Source: Falsiroseomonas bella (GTDB lineage Bacteria; Pseudomonadota; Alphaproteobacteria; Acetobacterales; Acetobacteraceae). From it: a DNA stretch of 64,000 nt. The notes below the pieces were generated by a model. That model ran no database searches. It was not told the DNA's origin and worked only from the letters and a program-made list of their open reading frames with translations. Location: positions 1 to 64,000 of the forward strand of contig NZ_QGNA01000004.1 in the NCBI RefSeq assembly GCF_003173615.1. The letters run 5' to 3'. Both the position numbers and the translations under genes were made by a program. This document shows positions 19,117 to 28,288 of this stretch, piece by piece; position 1 is the stretch's first letter, and each line of letters begins with the position of its first letter.

Positions 19117-19515
19117 CTACCCGCCCTGGCTGCCCGTCTCCTCGCCGCGCAGCGCGGGCAGGGTGGTCAGCGCCTCCCCGGCCGCGCCGCGGGCCGCGTC
19201 GGGGTCCACCTGCTCGGCGCGCAGCGCCTGCATCGCCTCGCTCACTTCCTTCACCGCCGTCTCCCAGGGCGTCCCCTGGCGCGATCCGGCGGGCATCTGG
19301 AGCATCGCGCGCTCCACCTCGTTCAGCGCCTGGCGCAGCCGCGACATGGCAAGGGAGCCGTCCAGGCTGCCCTCGTCCATCCGCCGGAGCGTCTCGCGCA
19401 GCTCGGTCTCGGCCTGCCGCAGGGCCTTCGCGCCCTCGGCCAGTGCCGCGGGCTGGGCCAGCGCCTGGCCATAGGCCATCAGCCCCACTGCCAGGGCGGC
19501 GCGGATGCTTCGCAT
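19117..19515 (-). CDS. Small secreted helical protein, unknown function
   Basis: A 132-residue protein with a signal peptide (cleavage near residue 20, after AQALA). The mature part is Ala/Glu/Arg-rich and predicted to be helical, with heptad-like spacing around residues 25-100. No domain is recognised. ATG 19515 follows AAGGTGGAG. It is divergent from the molybdenum hydroxylase gene with about 127 bp between starts. Confidence 0.65.
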   Translation of the reverse strand: MRSIRAALAVGLMAYGQALAQPAALAEGAKALRQAETELRETLRRMDEGSLDGSLAMSRLRQALNEVERAMLQMPAGSRQGTPWETAVKEVSEAMQALRAEQVDPDAARGAAGEALTTLPALRGEETGSQGG

Positions 19516-19642
19516 CTCCACCTTACGCACTCCTTGGTTACCGGCGCGGGAACGCCGCGCCCCCCGCACGGTTGCCCCCTTCACGAACCGCCCCGAGCCG
19601 TCAGATGATGCGGGACGGACACAGCGGGGGAAGGAAGGCCAG

Positions 19643-21964
19643 ATGGCGAAGTTCGGATTGAGCCAGTCGGTGCGGCGCGTCGAGGATCCCCGCCTGCTGA
19701 CCGGCCGCGGGCGCTACACGGACGACATCTCCATGCCCGGCCAGGCCTTCGGCGTGGTGCTGCGCAGCCCGCACGCCCATGCCCGGATCGCCTCGCTCGA
19801 CGTCTCGGGCGCGAAGGCCACCCCCGGCGTGCTGGCGGTCATCACCGGCGCCGACATGAAGGCCGCGGGCCTGGGCGAGCTGCCCTGCATGATCCCGCTG
19901 AAGAGCCGGGACGGCTCGCCGCGCACCAACACGCCGCGCCTGGCGCTGGCCACCGACACGGTGCGCCATGTCGGCGACCCCGTCGCCTTCGTGGTGGGCG
20001 AGACGCTGCAGGCCGCCCGCGACGGCGCCGAGGCCATCATGGTGGACTACGACGTCCTCCCAGCCTCCACCGACCTCGCCACTGCGCATGAGGCGGGTGC
20101 GGCGCTGGTCTGGCCCGAGGCGAAGAGCAACATCTGCTTCGACTGGGAAGCCGGCGACCGGGCGAAGACCGACGCCGCCTTCGCGAAGGCTGCGCATGTC
20201 ACGCGCCTGACGGTGGTGAACAACCGCGTCGTCGTCGCCTCCATGGAGGCCCGCGCCGCGGTCGCGGCCTGGGAGGGCGACCGGCTCACGATGCACACCA
20301 ACACCCAGGGCTCCTGGCAGGTGCGCAACATGCTGGCGGACCAGATCTTCCGCATCCCGCAGGACAGGATCCACGTCCTGACCCCCGATGTCGGCGGCGG
20401 CTTCGGCATGAAGCTTTTCCTCTATGCCGAGCATGTCATGGTGGCCTTCGCGTCCAGGCAGGTCGGCCGCCCCGTGAAGTGGGCGAGCGAGCGCACGGAA
20501 GCCTTCCTCTCCGACACGCATGGCCGCGACAACATCACCTTGGGCGAGCTGGCGCTGGACGCGAACGGCAAGTTCCTCGCGCTGCGCACGAAGAACTGGG
20601 CGAACATGGGCGCCTATCTCTCCAACTACGCGCCCTTCATCCCGACCGGCGCCGGCACCAAGGTGCTCGCCAGCGTCTATGGGTTCGAGGCGATCCACGC
20701 CAACGTCCTCGGCGTGCTGACCAACACCGTGCCGGTGGACGCCTATCGCGGCGCCGGGCGCCCGGAATCCAACTACCTGGTCGAGCGCCTGATCGACACC
20801 GCCGCGCGCGAGCTGAAGATCGACCGCGTGGAGATCCGCAAGCGCAACATGGTCCCGCAATCGGCCATGCCCTACGTCTCCGCCATGGGCCAGCGCTACG
20901 ACAGCGGCGACTTCGCGCAGCTTCTCGATGCCGCGCTGAAGAAGATGGACTGGGCCGGCTTCGAATCCCGCCGCGCGGAAGCGGCGAAGCGCGGCAAGAA
21001 GCGCGGCATCGGCCTCGCCTACTACCTGGAAGCCACCGGCGGCGCGCCCACGGAGAACGCCAAGGTCGTCTTCGCCGAGGACGGCAACGTCGACGTCTAT
21101 GTCGGCACGCAATCCACCGGCCAGGGCCATGAGACGGCCTATGCCATGCTGACCAGCCACGAGCTCGGCATCCCGATGGACAGGATCCGCGTGAAGCAGG
21201 GCGATTCGGAGACGCTGCCCGATGGCGGCGGCACCGGCGGCGCCCGCAGCCTCTATTCGGAAGGCCAGGCGATCCTGGTGACGACGGCGAGCGTGATCGA
21301 GAAGGGCAAGCAGGCCGCGGCCGAGACCCTCGAGGCTGCGATCGGCGACATCGAGTTCGTGGCCCAGGGGCGTGACGGTCACGGCCGCTTCGGCGTGGTC
21401 GGCACGGACCGCGGCATCGGCATCCTCGACCTCGCCGCCGCGCAACGGAAGCGCGTGGCGGCCGGGCAGTCCGCCATCCTTCTCGACACGATGGAGACCG
21501 CGAAGATCGAGAGCCACACCTTCCCCAATGGCTGCCACGTGGCCGAGGTGGAGGTGGACGCCGACACCGGCCAGGTGACGGTGCCGCGCTACATCGTGGT
21601 GGACGACGTGGGCCATGCGCTGAACCCGCTGATCGTGCGCGGCCAGGTGCATGGCGGCGTCGCGCAGGGCGTCGGCCAGGCGCTGATGGAGCGCACCGCC
21701 TATGACAGCGGCAGCGGCCAGCTGCTCTCGGCCAGCTTCATGGACTACGCCCTGCCGCGCGCCGAGGACCTGCCCGACATCGACGTGGACCTGATCGAGG
21801 TGGACTGCCAGACGAACCCGCTCGGCGTGAAGGGCGCGGGCGAGGCCGGCGCGGTCGGATCGCCGCCGGCGGTCATCAACGCGCTGGTGGATGCCCTCGG
21901 TGGCCGCGCCGTGGACATGCCGGCGACGCCCGAAAGCGTCTGGAAGGCGCTGAGCGCGGCGTGA
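19643..21964 (+). CDS. Molybdenum hydroxylase large subunit (CoxL/xanthine dehydrogenase family, form II-like)
   Basis: A 773-residue catalytic subunit. It opens with the family start SVRRVEDPRLLTGRGRYTDD, contains GGGFGMK near 252-258 and YRGAGRPE near 368-375, and ends with GVKGAGEAGAVGSPP carrying the active-site Glu. AYRGAGR, rather than the AYRCSFR of true form I carbon monoxide dehydrogenase, marks it as form II or an aldehyde/hydroxylase relative. It should bind a molybdopterin cytosine dinucleotide cofactor. The FAD and [2Fe-2S] subunits normally needed are not adjacent. GGAAGGAAGG precedes ATG 19643. Substrate unknown. Confidence 0.88.
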   Translation: MAKFGLSQSVRRVEDPRLLTGRGRYTDDISMPGQAFGVVLRSPHAHARIASLDVSGAKATPGVLAVITGADMKAAGLGELPCMIPLKSRDGSPRTNTPRLALATDTVRHVGDPVAFVVGETLQAARDGAEAIMVDYDVLPASTDLATAHEAGAALVWPEAKSNICFDWEAGDRAKTDAAFAKAAHVTRLTVVNNRVVVASMEARAAVAAWEGDRLTMHTNTQGSWQVRNMLADQIFRIPQDRIHVLTPDVGGGFGMKLFLYAEHVMVAFASRQVGRPVKWASERTEAFLSDTHGRDNITLGELALDANGKFLALRTKNWANMGAYLSNYAPFIPTGAGTKVLASVYGFEAIHANVLGVLTNTVPVDAYRGAGRPESNYLVERLIDTAARELKIDRVEIRKRNMVPQSAMPYVSAMGQRYDSGDFAQLLDAALKKMDWAGFESRRAEAAKRGKKRGIGLAYYLEATGGAPTENAKVVFAEDGNVDVYVGTQSTGQGHETAYAMLTSHELGIPMDRIRVKQGDSETLPDGGGTGGARSLYSEGQAILVTTASVIEKGKQAAAETLEAAIGDIEFVAQGRDGHGRFGVVGTDRGIGILDLAAAQRKRVAAGQSAILLDTMETAKIESHTFPNGCHVAEVEVDADTGQVTVPRYIVVDDVGHALNPLIVRGQVHGGVAQGVGQALMERTAYDSGSGQLLSASFMDYALPRAEDLPDIDVDLIEVDCQTNPLGVKGAGEAGAVGSPPAVINALVDALGGRAVDMPATPESVWKALSAA

Positions 21965-22000
21965 TGCAGGCGGTGGCGCGCCGCGCCCGGATGCGGCGCG

Positions 22001-22252
22001 CTACCGCAGCGACATCAGCCGGCGCATCACCGCGCCATCCACCTCGAGGACCGGCCCGCCGGAGGGGGTGTCCTCGACGCCGATGTCGCTCCGCAGCGCC
22101 GGGTTCAGCTCATCGTCCATGAGCGGCCGGGCAAGCCGTGACTTGATCCACGCCAGGACCCCGGCGCCGCGACGCCGCAGCCCGATCCGGTGATCGCCGG
22201 CGCCGGCGGCGCCGGGCAGGTCGGCGGTGCCGGGGTGAAGGACGTGCTGCAT
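22001..22252 (-). CDS. Small hypothetical protein (83 aa)
   Basis: An 83-residue soluble basic protein with a central WIKSRLARPLMDDELNPALR helix-like stretch. GAGGAGAG lies at ideal spacing before ATG 22252, which supports translation. No family is recognised. It is divergent from the SARP-type regulator (starts 164 bp apart). Confidence 0.55.
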   Translation of the reverse strand: MQHVLHPGTADLPGAAGAGDHRIGLRRRGAGVLAWIKSRLARPLMDDELNPALRSDIGVEDTPSGGPVLEVDGAVMRRLMSLR

Positions 22253-22416
22253 GGCGTGCTCTCCTCTGCTGGTGGAGGAAGCTTCCGCCCGGCCCGCTTC
22301 GCCGGCGTTCGTGCCGGCGTGAAGCGCGGCGCCGCGTCGCCGTCCAAGGCGTGAAATCGGCGTGAAATCGTCCGGATTGCGCCTATGCTGCACGGCTCAG
22401 CGGGCTCGAGGGTGCC

Positions 22417-24387
22417 GTGCGGATCCGAATCCTGGGCGGGCTCGAACTGCGGTCGGCACAGGGCCAGCCGGTGCGCCTTCCGACCCGCAAGGCGGCCCTT
22501 CTGGTCGCCATGCTCGCCTGCGGCGCGAAGGGCCTGCGGCGCACGGCTCTGTGCGAGGCGCTCTGGCCGGATCGCGGCGAGGCCCAGGCCCGCAGCAGCC
22601 TGCGCCAGGCGCTCGCCGCGATCCGCGCCGCCATGCCGGAGGGCGACCAGGACCTCCGCCTGGACAGCGACACGGAGACCGTGCGCCTCGTCGCGGCGCC
22701 GCACGCCCTCGACCTCTGGCAGTTCGAGGCCCTGCTCGCGGGGCAGGCGCCCGATCGGCGCGCGGCGGCGGCGCTCTACCAGGGCGACCTGCTGGCCGGC
22801 ATCCCGCTGCCCGACCCGCTCGACCAGTGGTTCGCCCCGCACCGGCAGGCCATCCGCCGCAAGGCGCTGGACCTTGTGGAGCAACTCAGCCGGGACGACG
22901 CGGAGGCGGACGGCACCGCCTGCGAGGCACTGGCCGGGCGGCTACTCGCCGCCGATCCCGCGGCCGAGGAAGCCCACCGCGCGCTGATCCGCCTCCGCCT
23001 CGCGCAGGGGCGCAGCAATGCCGCGCTGCGGCAGCTCGAACTCTGCCGGGAGGCGCTGCGGCGCGAACTCGATGCAGACCCCGAGCCGGAGACGCTTGCG
23101 CTGCTGCGCGACGGCGCGCGGGCAATGCCCGCCCCGCCCGCACCCGCCCCTCCCGCGCCCGCAGCCGCGCTGACGCCGCCGCCGCGCGGGGACCAGCCGG
23201 CCATCATCGTCATGCCCTTCGACAATCTCAGCGGCGAGGCCGACGGCTACTTCGTGGACGGCGTGGTGGAGGAGATCACCGGCGCGCTGTCGCGCGTGAA
23301 GGAGTTCTTCGTCATCGCCCGCCAATCCGCCTTCACCTACAAGGGCCGCTTCGTGGATGTGCGCGAGGTCGGACGCGAGCTCGGCGTCAGCTACGTTGTG
23401 GAGGGCACGGTGCGGCGCGGCGGCGACCGGCTGCGCATCTCCGTGCAGCTGGTGGATGCCGGCACGCGCGCGCAGCTCTGGTCCGACCGCTACGAGGGCG
23501 CGATCACCGACATCTTCGACTTCCAGGACCGCATCGCGTCGCAGGTGGCCGGCGCGATCCTGCCCACCGTGCGCAACGCGGAGATCGCCGTCGCCGCGCG
23601 CAAGCCGCCGGGCAATTTGCGCGCGCACGACCTGGTGCTGCGGGCCTATCCGCGCATCTGGAGCCACGACGCCGAGGAGAACGGCCAAGCCATCGCGCTG
23701 CTGCGCGACGCCGTGGCACTCGATCCGCGCTACGGCAGGGCGCATGCCCTGCTCGCCTGGTGCCATTCGCAGGACGTCGCCTATGCCTGGTCCGGCGATC
23801 CGGAGGCGAGCCGGGACGCCGCGCGCCAGGCGATCGAATCGGCCGCCGACGCGATCGCCGATGATCCGACCGCGCTGGCGGCCGTCGGCGCGGCGATCAG
23901 CCTGTGCCTGGATGACCTGCCGCGCGCCGCGTCCTTCATCGAAAGCGCGCTCGCGCTCGATCCGAATCATGCCTGGGCCTGGGCCCGCTACGGCTGGCTC
24001 GCGGTCTACCAGCAGCGCCAGGACGAGGCGATCCAGCGCTTCGAGCGGTCGCTGGCGCTGAGCCCGCTCGACCCGCTGGCCTTCAACCTGCGCATCGGCA
24101 TCGCCGCCGCCTTCGGCTACAAGGGCGACTATGCCGAGGCCGCGCGCCGTATCCGGGCGGTGATCGATCGCCATCCCCGGGTGACCTGGGTCTACCGCAT
24201 GCTGGCCTGGACCGCGGCGCTCGCCGGCGACCTGCCCACCGCGCGCGACGCGGCACGGAAGCTGACGGCCGCCAACCCGCATGCCTCGATCGAGATGATG
24301 CGGCGCTCGCACCCCGGCCGGCACAGCGCGGAGGCGTTCGATCGGATGATCGAAGGCTGGCGCCTGGCCGGGCTGCCGGAGCGGTAG
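22417..24387 (+). CDS. SARP/BTAD-type regulator with TolB-like and TPR domains
   Basis: A 656-residue protein. Residues 1-90 form a winged helix-turn-helix with the SARP-like start RIRILGGLEL. Residues 95-235 match a bacterial transcriptional activation domain (BTAD). An Ala/Pro linker follows, then a TolB-like FN-containing domain (about 262-370, IIVMPFDNLSGEADGYFVDG). TPR-like repeats occupy about 395-640. Similar multidomain proteins in alphaproteobacteria appear as adenylate-cyclase-like regulators lacking the cyclase. The start is GTG 22417 behind GAGGG. It likely activates transcription in response to an unknown signal; no operon partner. Confidence 0.8.
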   Translation: MRIRILGGLELRSAQGQPVRLPTRKAALLVAMLACGAKGLRRTALCEALWPDRGEAQARSSLRQALAAIRAAMPEGDQDLRLDSDTETVRLVAAPHALDLWQFEALLAGQAPDRRAAAALYQGDLLAGIPLPDPLDQWFAPHRQAIRRKALDLVEQLSRDDAEADGTACEALAGRLLAADPAAEEAHRALIRLRLAQGRSNAALRQLELCREALRRELDADPEPETLALLRDGARAMPAPPAPAPPAPAAALTPPPRGDQPAIIVMPFDNLSGEADGYFVDGVVEEITGALSRVKEFFVIARQSAFTYKGRFVDVREVGRELGVSYVVEGTVRRGGDRLRISVQLVDAGTRAQLWSDRYEGAITDIFDFQDRIASQVAGAILPTVRNAEIAVAARKPPGNLRAHDLVLRAYPRIWSHDAEENGQAIALLRDAVALDPRYGRAHALLAWCHSQDVAYAWSGDPEASRDAARQAIESAADAIADDPTALAAVGAAISLCLDDLPRAASFIESALALDPNHAWAWARYGWLAVYQQRQDEAIQRFERSLALSPLDPLAFNLRIGIAAAFGYKGDYAEAARRIRAVIDRHPRVTWVYRMLAWTAALAGDLPTARDAARKLTAANPHASIEMMRRSHPGRHSAEAFDRMIEGWRLAGLPER

Positions 24388-24424
24388 CGGCGCGCGGCCC
24401 GTCGCTCGCCGCAGCGGGCAGCGG

Positions 24425-25462
24425 TCAGATCACCGGCAGCCGTTCGAGGACCCGCTCCGACAGCCGCGCTTCCGGCGCGGCGAGCCGGACCGCGTCCTCC
24501 ACCGACCGCCGGATCGGCTCCAGGCCGAGCGCCGCGCAGACCGCCAGGTGGTCCTCCAGCAGCGGCTGCAACGCGGCGCGATCGAGCGCGATCTCCCGCG
24601 TGAAGCTCTCGCCCAGTCGCTGGAAGGCCGCCGCTTCCTCGGCCGTGGCATAGGCCTGCAGCTCGCTCCGCTCCTCCGCCACGAAGACCAGCGCGCGCGG
24701 CGGCACGCGGAAGGGCCGCCCGTCCTGCTCCAGCACCAGCCCGCGCGGCCCGCCCCACAGATAGCGCGGCACGAAGCCGCCGCGGTTGATCACCTCGCTG
24801 CCGTCGAAGGGCGCAAGCTCCGCCCCGAGCACCGCGCCCAGCCGCGCGCGCAGCGACCCGTCGAACAGCGCCCCCATCGGGAAGCCCAGGCAGGCCTCGC
24901 CGAACACCGCGCGGAACCGCGCCACGGCCGGCGCGCGCGGCCGCAGGTAGCGCGCCGTCACCGCCGGATCCTCCAGCCGGAAGGTCGCGGGCCGCGGCTG
25001 CCGGCGCCAGCTCGGCCGGCCGATCGTGGATTTCAGCTCGTGCAGGTAGTGGGAGAAGAAGGTCTCCACCGGGTCGCGCACCAGGATCGCGATCGTCACC
25101 GCATCCGCCTCCAGCACGCTGCGGATGCGATCGGCGCTGTCGTCCCGGTTCTGGATGTAGGAAGGCGAGGCGTCGAGCAGGATCTTCCGGTGCTCCTCCG
25201 CCGGGAAGCGCGACAGATAGGCGGAGCGCCCGCGCTGCTTCACCTCGCCGAAGAAGTTCACCTCCTTCGTCCCGGCGCTGCCGAACAGCTCCGGCCGCCG
25301 CATCAGCTGGTGGTACAGGAAGCTCGTCCCGGCCTTCGCCAGGCCGGGGACGATCAGGTGCCGGGTCGGCCCGCGGTAGCGCCCCTCGCTCAGCGGAACA
25401 CCAGGTTCACGATGCCGCAGGTGTCGAGGCCGCGGCGTTCCTCGGCGCGGCCGTCCTGCCAC
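24425..25462 (-). CDS. Sulfotransferase family protein
   Basis: A P-loop sulfotransferase fold. LIVPGLAKAGTSFLYHQL near the N terminus is the 5'-phosphosulfate-binding loop of PAPS. LVRDPVETFFSHYLHEL, roughly 110-125 residues later, is the 3'-phosphate-binding element. The protein transfers sulfate from PAPS to an unidentified acceptor. The only in-frame standard start before the conserved region is GTG 25462, giving 345 residues and overlapping the preceding gene by 73 bp. The first 30 residues are not conserved in type, and a CTG at about 25401 would avoid most of the overlap. The start is therefore uncertain. Confidence 0.75.
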   Translation of the reverse strand: MAGRPRRGTPRPRHLRHREPGVPLSEGRYRGPTRHLIVPGLAKAGTSFLYHQLMRRPELFGSAGTKEVNFFGEVKQRGRSAYLSRFPAEEHRKILLDASPSYIQNRDDSADRIRSVLEADAVTIAILVRDPVETFFSHYLHELKSTIGRPSWRRQPRPATFRLEDPAVTARYLRPRAPAVARFRAVFGEACLGFPMGALFDGSLRARLGAVLGAELAPFDGSEVINRGGFVPRYLWGGPRGLVLEQDGRPFRVPPRALVFVAEERSELQAYATAEEAAAFQRLGESFTREIALDRAALQPLLEDHLAVCAALGLEPIRRSVEDAVRLAAPEARLSERVLERLPVI

Positions 25463-26001
25463 ACCACCCGCACGTCGTTCACGCACTCGCCCAGCGGCAG
25501 CCGCACCGCCAGGTGCTCGCCCGGGTTCATCGTCCGCGGCAGGCGCTGCTGCCCCCAGTTCTGGTCCCGCGCGGAGGAGACATAGACCTCCCGCATCGCC
25601 TGCTGCCCGTGGTTCACCAGGTTGAAGGAGGGGTTCCCCTGTGCCGGCTCCTGCGTGGAGGGCGGCGCCTGCGCCGCGCTGCCGAACACCATCTGGGTGA
25701 TCCGGCAGGTGTCCTGGTTGCGCCGCTCCTCCGGCCGGCCATCGGCATAGACCACCCGCACATCCTGCCGGCACCCCGCCGAGGGCGGGATCCGCACCGG
25801 GAAGGCGCGGCCGTCCGGCAGGACGTCGCTTCCCAGCAGGTCATGCCCCCAGTTCGGGTTGCTCACCGGCGAGACATAGAGCTCGCGGATCGGCTGCCCG
25901 CTGCGGTTCACCAGGTTGAATGAGGGATCGGCCTGCGCCAGCGCCGGCCCGGCGGACAGCAGCGCCGCCAGGGCGGCAAGGACGATGCGGCGCAAGAGCA
26001 T
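25390..26001 (-). CDS. Secreted protein with tandem duplicated domain
   Basis: A 203-residue protein with a signal peptide (about 1-22, ending PALA). The mature part consists of two copies of an about 80-residue unit: each has PSFNLVN..GQ..RE.YVS.....NWG, then a basic block, then Cys-x(n)-DVRVV..DGR.EERR..DTC.I. Two Cys per unit suggest one disulfide each. The duplication is visible at about 27-108 and 124-203. The domain occurs in exported proteins of Acetobacteraceae; its function is not known to me. The 3' end overlaps the probable sulfotransferase start. Confidence 0.75.
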   Translation of the reverse strand: MLLRRIVLAALAALLSAGPALAQADPSFNLVNRSGQPIRELYVSPVSNPNWGHDLLGSDVLPDGRAFPVRIPPSAGCRQDVRVVYADGRPEERRNQDTCRITQMVFGSAAQAPPSTQEPAQGNPSFNLVNHGQQAMREVYVSSARDQNWGQQRLPRTMNPGEHLAVRLPLGECVNDVRVVWQDGRAEERRGLDTCGIVNLVFR

Positions 26002-26082
26002 CTGGCGACGTGCAACCCTGGGCTGAACGGCCGGCAGGCTACCTCAGGCTGCGGAGAGAGGCGATGGGTCCGTGCAGGGCGT

Positions 26083-26208
26083 GCCGCCTTGGATAGCGGG
26101 CGGGCCGATTCAGACCTTCGGGGCTGCCGCCCCTCCGTTCATCGGGCCGCCTTGGATAGCGGGCGGGCCGATTCAGACCTTCGGTGCTGCCGCCCCTCCG
26201 GTCATCGG
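26083..26208. repeat. Two tandem 63-bp repeats
   Basis: Bases 26083-26145 and 26146-26208 are identical except two substitutions (near 26122/26185 and 26138/26201). They lie in the intergenic region between two minus-strand genes, right after the Crp/Fnr stop. The period is divisible by three, but no gene is evident. Confidence 0.9.
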
Positions 26209-26214
26209 GCCGCG

Positions 26215-26955
26215 TCACCCCGCGATGCTGCGCGGCACCAGCGACTCGACCGCGGTCGGCCCTTCCCAGCCCGCGACTTCCTCCAGCCCCTCGCGGTCCA
26301 GGATGTCGAGCCGGCCCTTGGCCAGGGTCGCGAGGTTATCCTTGCGCAGCACCGCCAGCGCGCGGTTGGCATGCTCCACCGAAAGCCCGAGCGCATCGGC
26401 GATGTGGGCCTGCTTCAGCGGCACCGGCCCGCCGCGGGCGTCGGCGCCGCCGCGGCGCTGGATGCGGCCATGGACCTCCAGAAGCAGATGCGCCACGCGC
26501 CCCACGGCATCGCGCCGGCCGAGGCTGGTCAGGCGCTCGCGCAGCCGCGCGCGATCGCGGCTCAGCCCCTCGGCGTAGGACATGGCCACGCTGGGGTCGC
26601 GCCCCATGAAGTCGCACAGCCGGTCGCGGGCCAGGATGCAGAAGGAGGCATCGGTCAGCGCCTCCACCTCGGCGCCGTCCTCGGTGCGCTCCACCAGGTC
26701 GCCGGGCAGGTGGAAATCCAGCACCTGCCGCCGCCCGTCCGGCGTCGCCGTCCAGGTGAAGGCCCAGCCGGCATAGAGGGTGAAGACGCTGTCCCGGATC
26801 GCCTCGCCGGCCCGCACCAGCCGCACGCCGGAGCGCACCTTCGCGATCTCCCCGACGCGGGCCTGAGGCACCACCCGGAACAGTGCGAAGGGGCGCACGG
26901 CACAGGCCGCGCAGGCGCCGGGCAGAGGCGTCAAGCTGCTGGTGCTGCGGGTCAT
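26215..26955 (-). CDS. Crp/Fnr-family transcriptional regulator
   Basis: A 246-residue regulator. A cyclic-nucleotide-type beta roll spans about 30-130 (FTLYAGWAFTWTATPDGRRQVLDFHLPGDLV). A long dimer helix follows, and a C-terminal helix-turn-helix (about 185-215, KQAHIADALGLSVEHANRALAVL) reads DNA. The N-terminal CAACAV supplies only two of the Cys expected of an oxygen-sensing Fnr cluster, so cluster binding is doubtful. ATG 26955 is chosen because the GTG at 27012 lies inside an inverted repeat. It is divergent from the metallo-beta-lactamase-fold gene. Confidence 0.85.
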   Translation of the reverse strand: MTRSTSSLTPLPGACAACAVRPFALFRVVPQARVGEIAKVRSGVRLVRAGEAIRDSVFTLYAGWAFTWTATPDGRRQVLDFHLPGDLVERTEDGAEVEALTDASFCILARDRLCDFMGRDPSVAMSYAEGLSRDRARLRERLTSLGRRDAVGRVAHLLLEVHGRIQRRGGADARGGPVPLKQAHIADALGLSVEHANRALAVLRKDNLATLAKGRLDILDREGLEEVAGWEGPTAVESLVPRSIAG

Positions 26956-26976
26956 TTGCCTGTCGTTCCCCAACTT

Positions 26977-27012
26977 GTGTTGGAACCCGCCGCCGCAGGA
27001 GCCTTCCAACAC
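26977..27012. promoter_or_regulatory. Inverted repeat upstream of the Crp/Fnr gene
   Basis: GTGTTGGAA (26977-26985) and TTCCAACAC (27004-27012) are perfect 9-bp inverted arms with an 18-bp spacer. A third half-site, GTTGGAA, lies about 27028-27034. The position in the divergent promoter region suggests an autoregulatory operator or a leader hairpin. Confidence 0.5.
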
Positions 27013-27176
27013 GAGCAGGCTAGCGCCGTTGGAAGGTTAATGGAATGCGTTTTTGCTTAATATTGCGGGCGGCTCACGGCGCGGCGAGCAACGCTGCCAT
27101 TCCGCCCGCGCGGGCGGCGCGTTTGCCCTGACGCACGGGCATGGCAACTTCGCCGGCCTGCAAGGAGAGCGCAGCG

Positions 27177-28157
27177 ATGTCCGGTTTCGCATCCACCAAT
27201 GACATGGCCGAAAAGAAAATTTCTTTCGACGAGCTTGGCCCGGGGCTCTTCGCCTACACGGCGGAAGGCGATCCGAATTCCGGCGTGCTCGTCGGGCCCG
27301 ACGGCGTCGTCGTGGTGGATGCGCAGGCCACGCCCGCCATGGCGCAGGACGTCATCGCCCGCATCCGCGCCGTCTCGCCGCTGCCGGTGACGCAGGTGGT
27401 CCTCACCCATTACCACGCGGTGCGCGTGCTCGGCGTCGCGGGCTACGGCAAGCCGATCGTCATCGCCTCCGACGCCACGCGGGAGCTGATCGTGGAGCGC
27501 GGCCGGCAGGACATGGACAGCGAGATCGGCCGCTTCCCCCGCCTGTTCCGTGGCAAGGAGACGATCCCCGGCCTCACCTGGCCGACCCACAGCTTCGAAG
27601 GCTGCATGACGCTCTGGCTCGGCGAGCGCGAGGCGCAGGTCATCCATATCGGCCGCAGCCACACCGCCGGAGACACGGTGGTCTGGTGCCCGAAGGAGAA
27701 GGTGCTCTTCGCCGGCGACACGGTGGAGTTCGGCGCGACGCCCTATTGCGGCGATGCGCATTTCGCCGACTGGCCCGCGACGCTCGACGCCATCGCCGAG
27801 CTCGGCCCGGAGAAGATGGTCCCTGGCCGCGGCCGCGCGCTGATGACGAAGGCCGAATGCGCCGAGGCGATTGCCGGCACCCGCGCCTTCACCTCCGACC
27901 TGTTCGGCCGCGTGCGGCAGGGCGTGGAGAAAGGCTGGGAACTCAAGGAGATCTACGACGACACGATGGGCTTCATGCGCCCGAAATACGGGCAGTGGGT
28001 GATCTTCGAGCACTGCATGCCCTTCAACGTCACCCGCGCCTTCGACGAGGCAAAGGGCCTCGACCACCCGCGCATCTGGACCGCCGAGCGCGACGTCGAG
28101 ATGTGGAAGGCGCTGGAGCACGGTACGGCCATGAAGGATGCCGAGATCCCGCGCTGA
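27177..28157 (+). CDS. Metallo-beta-lactamase-fold protein with altered metal motif
   Basis: A 326-residue MBL-fold protein. The usual signature T-H-x-H-x-D-H reads THYHAVRV here (about residues 80-87), so the second-site Asp is Val and the following His is Arg. Later metal-site landmarks remain: HIGRSHTAGDTVVW and LFAGDTVEFG. AAGGAGAGCGCAGCG precedes ATG 27177. I recall a subfamily of alphaproteobacterial proteins with the same HYHAVR signature, so this may be a conserved mononuclear or non-hydrolytic group rather than a mutation. It is divergent from the Crp/Fnr regulator, which may control it. Confidence 0.8.
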   Translation: MSGFASTNDMAEKKISFDELGPGLFAYTAEGDPNSGVLVGPDGVVVVDAQATPAMAQDVIARIRAVSPLPVTQVVLTHYHAVRVLGVAGYGKPIVIASDATRELIVERGRQDMDSEIGRFPRLFRGKETIPGLTWPTHSFEGCMTLWLGEREAQVIHIGRSHTAGDTVVWCPKEKVLFAGDTVEFGATPYCGDAHFADWPATLDAIAELGPEKMVPGRGRALMTKAECAEAIAGTRAFTSDLFGRVRQGVEKGWELKEIYDDTMGFMRPKYGQWVIFEHCMPFNVTRAFDEAKGLDHPRIWTAERDVEMWKALEHGTAMKDAEIPR

Positions 28158-28165
28158 GCTTCGCG

Positions 28166-28191
28166 CCTCTCCCCCCTCAGGGGGGGAGAGG
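28166..28191. repeat. REP-like GC hairpin
   Basis: Arms CCTCTCCCCCC (28166-28176) and GGGGGGAGAGG (28181-28191) pair perfectly. The element follows the MBL-fold gene and belongs to the same family as those at 5093, 7312 and 47795. It may act as its terminator. Confidence 0.75.
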
Positions 28192-28288
28192 GCTGGGTGA
28201 GGGGGGCCGGCCCTTTCGCACGCCAGTCCGAGCCGTCCGGCCCCTCCACCCTACCGGTCAACCATCGCCACTCCGCGGCACCGGAAAC

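Noticed and set aside
26215-27012. GTG 27012 as start of the Crp/Fnr regulator
   Set aside because: It falls in the right arm of a perfect inverted repeat and the extra 19 residues are not typical of the family; ATG 26955 is more likely.
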